From: an uncultured Burkholderiales bacterium
GTDB taxonomy: Bacteria > Pseudomonadota > Gammaproteobacteria > Burkholderiales > Burkholderiaceae_C
Direction of reading: 5' to 3'
Assembly (NCBI GenBank): GCA_903926695.1
Contig: CAIYKK010000186.1
Location: 1-6,845 of the forward strand
DNA length: 6,845 nt
Positions 1 to 5,199 of the stretch are shown here, piece after piece. The notes under the pieces were generated by a model. It was not told where the DNA came from. It saw only the letters and a list, made by a program, of their open reading frames with translations, and ran no database searches. Numbering within the stretch: the stretch's first letter is position 1; each line of letters opens with the position of its first letter. The position numbers were made by a program, and so were the translations under genes.

Positions 1-1
1 C

Positions 2-172
2 TATGTTTCAAGGAAAATAGAGTTCAACGCCGCTCATCGTCTTTTCAATCCAGAGTTGTCGGGCGATAAAAACGCTGCAATTTATGGAAAGTGCAGTAAC
101 GAGTATGGGCACGGGCATAATTATCTGCTTGAAATTACTCTTTCGGGTATAGTTGATCGAACTAAAAAAATT
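2..172 (+). pseudogene. 6-pyruvoyl-tetrahydropterin synthase family, N-terminal remnant
   Basis: Frame 2 reads into the family's N-terminal motifs. FNAAHRL provides the first zinc histidine (codon near base 35). GKCSNEYGHGHNY follows, with the likely catalytic Cys at 92-94 and the HGH zinc ligands at 110-118, then an EITLSGIVD strand. The Cys-x5-HGH spacing resembles animal-type PTPS more than E. coli QueD (Cys-x3-HGH). Members make or use 6-pyruvoyl- or 6-carboxy-tetrahydropterin in pterin or queuosine synthesis in the cytoplasm. A whole protein has roughly 120-150 residues. Here recognisable homology ends near base 165-172, before the second half with its conserved Asp-His region. The frame then runs into unrelated sequence until a stop at 320-322, inside hlyB. 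The true start lies just left of the window. I infer a truncated, probably non-functional gene cut by the event that brought in the secretion locus. The family is fairly certain; the exact break point is not. Confidence 0.75.
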
Positions 173-187
173 GACCCCCTGATCAAC
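152..187. repeat. 7-bp inverted repeat upstream of hlyB
   Basis: GTTGATC (152-158) and GATCAAC (181-187) are perfect inverted copies around a 22-base spacer that contains an A7 run. The repeat spans the point where pterin-synthase homology stops and ends 25 bases before the hlyB start. It could be an operator, a weak hairpin or chance. A shorter CCCCT/AGGGG pair overlaps its right half. Confidence 0.25.
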
Positions 188-198
188 AAGGGGCCACA

Positions 199-208
199 GG
201 GAGGAAAG
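199..208 (+). promoter_or_regulatory. Shine-Dalgarno site of hlyB
   Basis: GGGAGGAAAG is a strong ribosome-binding site. Its GGGAGG core ends 8 bases before the TTG at 213. It decides the start: no in-frame ATG lies near, and the other in-frame candidate (GTG at 231) has no comparable site. Confidence 0.85.
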
Positions 209-212
209 TCGT

Positions 213-2480
213 TTGACTACAAATTCGAGTGTGCTCGCAACTCACAGCGAGCCAGTAAATCATGGGCAATTCACTGCAGCAAGACCCCAGGAGCGCACTA
301 CAGCCCTTCAAAGCAATGCTGATGCACTGGCGTCCTTGGCCGCCTTGTGCGCGGTGGCCCGGTTTCACCAGATAGCGGCCGATCCGGCCACACTGGCTCA
401 TCAACTGGGCCTGTCCTCCAGCGACAGGCTCACCGTGGCTGACTTGTTGCGCGCAGCCCGGCACCTGGGACTTCAAGCCAAGTGCGTGCGCACCAGCGTT
501 GACCGCCTGGCGCTGACGCCCCTGCCTGCACTGGCTTTGATGCACACACAAGACGAGTCCATGCGTCTGGTCATCCTGGCCCAGAGCGATGGCAAACGCG
601 TCCTGTTTCAGGAAGCTGCCTCCGGGCGTCCCACCATTGAGCCGACAGAGGTTTTTGCAAGCCAGTGGAGCGGCAGCCTGATCCTCATCAGCAGCCGCGC
701 CAGCCTGGCCGGTGCCCTGGCCAAATTCGACTTCTCCTGGTTCATCCCCGCGCTGGTCAAATACCGCCGTCTGCTGGGCGAGGTGCTCCTGATCTCCTTC
801 ATGCTCCAGCTCTTCGGCCTGGTCAGCCCATTGTTCTTTCAGGTGGTGATGGACAAGGTGCTGGTCCACAAAGGCATGACCACGCTGGACGTGCTGATCA
901 TTGGCCTGGTCATCGTCGTGATTTTTGAAAGCGTGCTCAACGCCCTGCGCGCCTACGTCTTCAGCCACACCACCAGCCGCATCGATGTGGAGCTGGGGGC
1001 ACGCCTGTTTCGCCACCTGGTGGCCCTGCCGCTGGCCTACTTTCAGGCCAGGCGCGTGGGCGACTCGGTGGCGCGTGTGCGCGAACTGGAGAACATCCGC
1101 AGTTTTCTGACCGGCAATGCGCTGACGGTGCTGCTCGACGTGTTTTTTTCCGTCGTCTTCATCGCCGTCATGCTGCTCTACAGCGTGCCGCTGACCCTGA
1201 TCGTGCTGGTCAGCCTGCCGCTGTACTTCGGCCTGAGCCTGGCGGTCGTGCCGATTCTGCGGGCGCGGCTGGACGTGAAATTTGCCCGTGGCGCCGAGAA
1301 CCAGGCCATGCTGGTGGAAACCGTCACCGGCATCCAGACCGTCAAGGCGACCGCGCTGGAACCCGCCTTTGCCCGGCGCTGGGACTCTCAATTGGCCGCC
1401 TATGTCTCGGCCAGTTTCAAGACCCAGAATCTGGCCAGCGTCGCCCATGAGGGCGTCAACCTGATCGGCAAGCTGGTCAACGCCGCCACCCTCTGGTACG
1501 GCGCCCATCTGGTCATGGGCGGCGACCTGAGCGTCGGCCAGTTCGTCGCCTTCAACATGTTCGCCCAGCGCGTCTCCCAGCCCATCATGCGCATGGCCCA
1601 GTTGTGGACCGACTTCCAGCAAACCGGCATTTCAGTCGCCCGCCTTGGCGACATCCTCAACACCCGCACCGAAGTGGCGCCCGCCAGCGCCGCCCAGCTG
1701 CCCGCGCTCAAAGGGCGCATCACGCTAGACCAGCTCACCTTCCGCTATCGCCCGGAAAGCGCGCCTGTGCTCAATAGCCTGAGCCTGGACATCCGGGCGG
1801 GCGAGGTCATCGGCATCGTCGGGCGCTCAGGCTCGGGTAAAAGCACGCTGACAAAACTGGTGCAGCGCCTGTACAGCCCGGAAGGCGGGCGGCTGCTGGT
1901 CGATGGCATCGACATCAGCCTGATCGACGCGGCCCAGCTCCGGCGCCAGGTGGGCGTAGTGCTGCAAGACAACCTGCTGTTTAACCGCAGCGTGCGCGAG
2001 AACATTGCGATCACCGACCCAGCCGCGCCCATCGAGGCCGTCATCCAAGTCGCACAACTGGCTGGTGCCCATGACTTCATCAGCGAGCTGCCCGAGGGCT
2101 ACGACACAATGGTGGGCGAGCAGGGGTCAAGCCTCTCCGGCGGTCAGCGCCAGCGCGTGGCCATCGCCCGTGCCCTGTTCACCAACCCGCGCATATTGAT
2201 TCTGGACGAGGCCACCAGCGCGCTGGACTACGAGAGCGAAGCCATCATCCAGCGCAACATGGCGCCCATCTGCCGGGGCCGCACCGTGCTCATCATTGCG
2301 CACCGGCTGTCCGCCGTGCGCCACGCCCACCGCATCATCGTGATGGACAAGGGCCGCATCGTCGAGGCCGGGACGCACGAAACGCTGGTCAAGCAGCCGC
2401 AAGGCCTGTACGCCCACCTGTGGCAGATGCAGGACGGCGGCAAGCCCACGGAGTCAGCCGCGCAGGAGGGTGCGGTATGA
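213..2480 (+). CDS. hlyB: Type I secretion ABC transporter/ATPase, HlyB family
   Basis: This is the inner-membrane exporter that powers one-step secretion of RTX-type proteins with HlyD and a TolC-like outer-membrane channel. It has 755 residues; E. coli HlyB has 707, and most of the extra is an N-terminal extension of about 35. Residues about 36-160 form a C39-like domain. Aligned by eye, the peptidase's catalytic Cys position falls on Ala40, so this should be a non-cleaving, substrate-docking domain as in HlyB. Residues about 170-460 are the membrane domain, with HlyB-type motifs such as [29 protein letters not shown] and [15 protein letters not shown]. The nucleotide-binding domain has Walker [10 protein letters not shown] (537-545), signature LSGGQRQ (641-647), Walker B ending Asp665-Glu666 and the switch His697, all intact. 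The start is TTG behind a strong ribosome-binding site. The stop overlaps the hlyD start (ATGA), so the two are translationally coupled. The family call is very secure; the cargo is inferred from position. Confidence 0.97.
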   Translation: MTTNSSVLATHSEPVNHGQFTAARPQERTTALQSNADALASLAALCAVARFHQIAADPATLAHQLGLSSSDRLTVADLLRAARHLGLQAKCVRTSVDRLALTPLPALALMHTQDESMRLVILAQSDGKRVLFQEAASGRPTIEPTEVFASQWSGSLILISSRASLAGALAKFDFSWFIPALVKYRRLLGEVLLISFMLQLFGLVSPLFFQVVMDKVLVHKGMTTLDVLIIGLVIVVIFESVLNALRAYVFSHTTSRIDVELGARLFRHLVALPLAYFQARRVGDSVARVRELENIRSFLTGNALTVLLDVFFSVVFIAVMLLYSVPLTLIVLVSLPLYFGLSLAVVPILRARLDVKFARGAENQAMLVETVTGIQTVKATALEPAFARRWDSQLAAYVSASFKTQNLASVAHEGVNLIGKLVNAATLWYGAHLVMGGDLSVGQFVAFNMFAQRVSQPIMRMAQLWTDFQQTGISVARLGDILNTRTEVAPASAAQLPALKGRITLDQLTFRYRPESAPVLNSLSLDIRAGEVIGIVGRSGSGKSTLTKLVQRLYSPEGGRLLVDGIDISLIDAAQLRRQVGVVLQDNLLFNRSVRENIAITDPAAPIEAVIQVAQLAGAHDFISELPEGYDTMVGEQGSSLSGGQRQRVAIARALFTNPRILILDEATSALDYESEAIIQRNMAPICRGRTVLIIAHRLSAVRHAHRIIVMDKGRIVEAGTHETLVKQPQGLYAHLWQMQDGGKPTESAAQEGAV
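2464..2470 (+). promoter_or_regulatory. Shine-Dalgarno site of hlyD
   Basis: AGGAGGG lies inside the last codons of hlyB, 6 bases before the ATG at 2477. It selects that ATG over the in-frame ATG at 2420, which would add 19 residues read from within hlyB and has no ribosome-binding site of this quality. Confidence 0.85.
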
Positions 2481-3997
2481 GCATAGACACTTCGGCCAGC
2501 AGCGCCGCCCCCAGCGGCCCTGCGCCCGCCCCAGAAGCGGCAACCATGCAGCAACCCCGCCACCCGGCCCTCGAACTGCTGGGCCGCTACCGCGCCGTCC
2601 TGTCTGCCGCCTGGGCGCACCGCGCCGAGCTGGCAGGCCCGAGCCGCTTGGCGGACGAAACGGCTTTCTTGCCCGCCGCGCTGAGCTTGCAGGAAACCCC
2701 CATGCACCCGGCCCCGCGCCGTCTGGCTTGGGGGTTGATGCTGCTTTTTGTGCTCGCGCTGGGCTGGTCCATCATCGGCCAGGTGGACATCGTGGCGGTG
2801 GCGCCGGGGCGCATCATCGTCAGCGACCGTACCAAGGTGATCCAGCCGCTCGAAGCCAGCGTGGTGAAAAGGGTGCTGGTCAAGGACGGCGACCTGGTCA
2901 AGGCCGGCCAGGTGCTGGTCGAGCTCGACGCCACCGTGGCCACGGCGGACAAGGCCAGCGTGCAGGAGCAGCTTAAGGCCGCTGTCAGCGAAGAGCGGCG
3001 CACCGGCGCGCTGCTGCAGCTGCTGTCAAACCAAAAGCCGCTGGAGCAGGTGCTGCGCGAGCTGCGGGCCGATTCAGCCAAAAACGCCGACAGGGAGGCC
3101 GGTCTTGACCAGGCCGCCACCGAAGCCCAACTGATGGCCGAGTGGCAGGACATCAGCGCCAAACTCGCCAAGCTGGACGCCGAAGCAGCCCGGCGCCAGG
3201 CCGAGACCGCCACCGTGCAGGCCAGCATCGCCAAGCTGGAGGCCACCGTTCCGATGGCCAGAACCCGCGAGGACGACTTCAAAAAGCTCGTCGGCGAAGG
3301 CTTTATTTCCGGCCACGCCACGCAGGATAAAACCCGCGAGCGCGTTGAGCTGGAGCGCGACCTGGCCACGCAGCGCGCCCATCTGGCGGAAAGCCTCTCG
3401 GCCCAGAAGGAAACCGCGCAGGCCAAGGCCGCGTTCCAGGCCGAGACCCGGCGCAGCCTGAGCGACCGCCAGGCCCAGGCGGCCACCAAGCACCAGCAGT
3501 TCCGCGCGGACGAGCGCAAGGCCGAGCAGCGCCAGCGCCTGACGCAGCTGACCGCGCCGGTGGACGGCGTGATCCAGCAGCTGGCAGTCCACTCCGTTGG
3601 CGGCGTGGTCACCAGCGCCCAGCCCTTGATGATCGTGGTGCCGGGCAGCGCCAGCGTGACAGCCGAGGTGAGCATTGCCAACCTGGACATCGGCTTTGTC
3701 AACGCCGGGCAAACGGCCGAGGTCAAGTTCGAGACCTTTCCCTATACCAAATACGGCACAGTGCCCGCCCGCGTCGATGTGGTGACCGCCGACGCGGTGA
3801 CCGACGAGAAGAAGGGTAGCTACTACCCGGCTACCCTGACGCTGGCCACCAGGGACATGCTCATCGACGGCAAGCGGGTCAGCCTGAGTCCGGGCATGAA
3901 TATCACCGCAGAGATCAAGACAGGGCGCAGGCGGATTATTGAGTATTTGATGAGCCCGGTGCAGAGGGCAGGTAGTGAGAGTTTGCGGGAAAGATGA
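2477..3997 (+). CDS. hlyD: Type I secretion membrane fusion protein, HlyD family
   Basis: This is the periplasmic adaptor that links HlyB to the outer-membrane channel. It has 506 residues (E. coli HlyD has 478), with an Ala/Pro-rich cytoplasmic N-terminus of about 80 residues, longer than usual. One membrane segment spans about 83-101. The first half of the lipoyl-like domain follows at about 104-155. A long Ala/Glu/Gln/Lys-rich stretch (about 155-355) should form the alpha-helical hairpin. The second lipoyl half starts at APVDGVIQQL (360-369). Further hallmarks are GGVVTSAQPLMIVVP (375-389), the barrel segment with FPYTKYG (421-427), LSPGMNITAEIKTG (470-483) and a C-terminal SLRER that matches E. 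coli HlyD. The start overlaps the hlyB stop by 4 bases, so the two form one operon. No frameshift or missing block is seen. Confidence 0.97.
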   Translation: MSIDTSASSAAPSGPAPAPEAATMQQPRHPALELLGRYRAVLSAAWAHRAELAGPSRLADETAFLPAALSLQETPMHPAPRRLAWGLMLLFVLALGWSIIGQVDIVAVAPGRIIVSDRTKVIQPLEASVVKRVLVKDGDLVKAGQVLVELDATVATADKASVQEQLKAAVSEERRTGALLQLLSNQKPLEQVLRELRADSAKNADREAGLDQAATEAQLMAEWQDISAKLAKLDAEAARRQAETATVQASIAKLEATVPMARTREDDFKKLVGEGFISGHATQDKTRERVELERDLATQRAHLAESLSAQKETAQAKAAFQAETRRSLSDRQAQAATKHQQFRADERKAEQRQRLTQLTAPVDGVIQQLAVHSVGGVVTSAQPLMIVVPGSASVTAEVSIANLDIGFVNAGQTAEVKFETFPYTKYGTVPARVDVVTADAVTDEKKGSYYPATLTLATRDMLIDGKRVSLSPGMNITAEIKTGRRRIIEYLMSPVQRAGSESLRER

Positions 3998-4194
3998 TTA
4001 TGTTAATCTTTTGGTATTGATTTAATATTAACTTACATCTAATAAATACATTTATAACCTGCACTCATTCATATCCCCAATAGATATGTATTATTTTTTA
4101 AATCTCTTTCTCTCGGAGTAAGTAGTTGCAGTCCAATAAAACCACTACCCATCTTCGTAGACTCATGCCGCATAAACACTCATGAAGAAATACT
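3998..4194 (+). other. AT-rich intergenic region between hlyD and the membrane protein gene
   Basis: A 197-base non-coding gap is far poorer in GC than the flanking genes: by hand count 15/60 G+C in 4021-4080 and 17/60 in 4081-4140. It holds GTTAAT (4002-4007) facing ATTAAC (4027-4032). A second inverted pair is AATACAT (4045-4051) facing ATGTATT (4086-4092), closely followed by T6 at 4094-4099. Both have long loops, so neither is a convincing intrinsic terminator. A stop at 4183-4185 is in frame with the next gene and limits its start to 4195. Confidence 0.6.
4017..4045 (+). promoter_or_regulatory. Possible sigma70-type promoter for the effector pair
   Basis: TTGATT (4017-4022) and TAATAA (4040-4045) are separated by 17 bases, the ideal spacing, but match the consensus only 4/6 and 3/6. 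A better -10-like TATAAC sits at 4053-4058 without a good -35 partner. In such AT-rich sequence these matches arise easily by chance. The position is right for separate transcription of the two downstream genes. Confidence 0.3.
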
Positions 4195-5151
4195 ATGCCC
4201 CTTTTTTCTAGACCAAATTCACCAACCGAACATGGCCGATGGCTGACTGAACACGATAAAAAACCGCACTCAAATCTGTCACCCGAACCCGTTAATCAGT
4301 TGCCTCAATCCAGATTTTCCGGGTTCGTGCTGTGGCCGCTGATCGGCAGCCTTGCAGTGATGAGTACGGTTCTGCTGGCCATGTGGCTGCGCTCTGTCAG
4401 TACCGCTGCATTTAATCCCTTCGAGCCGCCTGCCATGGCCGCCGCCAAGTATTCGCCGCACGACGTGGTGGGCGACCTAGGCGGTGTGCCGGTCACCATT
4501 CCCAGCTACTTTGCCAACTTTGTGGAATATGAAAACGACCCCGGCTGGGGCGAAAAGCGCCAAGGCTCCTCGCCCGAGAGAACCCACCAATCCAGATTGC
4601 GCAGCTTTGGTTACGACGTACGCTTTCCCGACATGGCGGGCCGGTCTAGCCCGGAGCTTATTAAAGACAGCAGCAGTTATTCATCTTCCACAACACCCTG
4701 GATCAGCGTTGGCATCAATACCGGAAGCCACTATCCAGGAGACGGATTTCTTGATCGGGTGACGGCCAATATTGGAAATATTGGGCACATTCTCAAATAC
4801 GAACAGTATGAGAAACTGCCCGACCAGTCGCATGGTTTGATAGTCTATGCAGCCGCTGGAATGGACCAAAAAACGAATAAGCCGTACCGGGAACATGATA
4901 ATGCCAAAGACATCTTTGTGCATCGCGATAAAACGAATCGGGTCGATGCGTACATCAAGTGCAGCAACCGAAATGTTCCCGCCCCACCATGTACCCATGA
5001 TCTCAGTCTGGAGCCATATATGCATGCAAAAGTTTATGTGAGCTACCGCCGAAGTTTACTGCCGCAATGGCAAGAGATTCAGCAGGCGGTGACCCAGCAG
5101 ATTCTCGGGTTCAAAGCAGCACAAATAGAACCTGTTACCACCAAACCTTGA
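4195..5151 (+). CDS. Membrane-anchored periplasmic protein, candidate partner/immunity of the downstream toxin
   Basis: I do not recognise a named family with certainty. The 318-residue protein has a polar N-terminus, one hydrophobic segment (about 42-65: LWPLIGSLAVMSTVLLAMWL) and a soluble part that should lie in the periplasm. The only two cysteines, Cys256 and Cys266, sit close together and could form a disulfide. Conserved-looking stretches are GGVPVTIPSYFANFVEYEND (96-115) and the C-terminal EPYMHAKVYVSYRRSLLPQW (273-292), followed by an amphipathic helix. The ribosome-binding site is weak (GAAGAAA, 4184-4190). ATG 4195 is the first start after an in-frame stop at 4183-4185. The gene lies 48 bases before the FrpC-like gene with no clear terminator between them. 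In Neisseria, frpD, encoding a lipoprotein that binds the N-terminal part of FrpC, occupies the same place. This one lacks a lipobox and has an uncleaved-looking anchor instead. Anchoring, chaperone or immunity roles are inferred from context only. Confidence 0.8.
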   Translation: MPLFSRPNSPTEHGRWLTEHDKKPHSNLSPEPVNQLPQSRFSGFVLWPLIGSLAVMSTVLLAMWLRSVSTAAFNPFEPPAMAAAKYSPHDVVGDLGGVPVTIPSYFANFVEYENDPGWGEKRQGSSPERTHQSRLRSFGYDVRFPDMAGRSSPELIKDSSSYSSSTTPWISVGINTGSHYPGDGFLDRVTANIGNIGHILKYEQYEKLPDQSHGLIVYAAAGMDQKTNKPYREHDNAKDIFVHRDKTNRVDAYIKCSNRNVPAPPCTHDLSLEPYMHAKVYVSYRRSLLPQWQEIQQAVTQQILGFKAAQIEPVTTKP

Positions 5152-5185
5152 ATCCATATTTAGACAGCGGTTTTTCAATTTTTGC

Positions 5186-5192
5186 AAAAGGA
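5186..5192 (+). promoter_or_regulatory. Shine-Dalgarno site of the FrpC-like gene
   Basis: AAAAGGA ends 7 bases before the ATG at 5200 and supports that start. The 48-base spacer (5152-5199) shows no strong terminator, so co-transcription with the upstream gene is likely. Confidence 0.7.
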
Positions 5193-5199
5193 TATTTAT

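Noticed and set aside
148..153. TATAGT as a -10 element for hlyB
   Set aside because: It matches 5/6, but no -35 lies at 16-18 bases; the nearest TTGAAA gives a 13-base spacer.
173..322. Continuation of the pterin-synthase frame to a stop at 320-322
   Set aside because: The translation no longer resembles the family, overlaps hlyB by about 110 bases and is most likely chance read-through past the break.
183..1622. 479-codon open frame on the minus strand opposite hlyB
   Set aside because: His/Gln/Gly-rich translation with no recognisable motif, lying wholly antisense to a clear HlyB. It is a by-product of GC-rich codon use.
2587..3726. 379-codon and 212-codon minus-strand frames opposite hlyD
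   Set aside because: Ser/Ala- or Gly/Leu-rich low-complexity translations, antisense to a complete HlyD.
3993..4035. Fur-box-like sequence before the frpD/frpC-like pair (the Neisseria pair is iron-regulated)
   Set aside because: Only scattered GATAAT-like matches; no 19-base site near the consensus could be found.
4126..4185. Small 19-codon frame starting TTG behind GGAG (4115-4118), a possible leader peptide
   Set aside because: It is short, has a weak start and no attenuator-like structure. GGAG in this spacing is easily chance.
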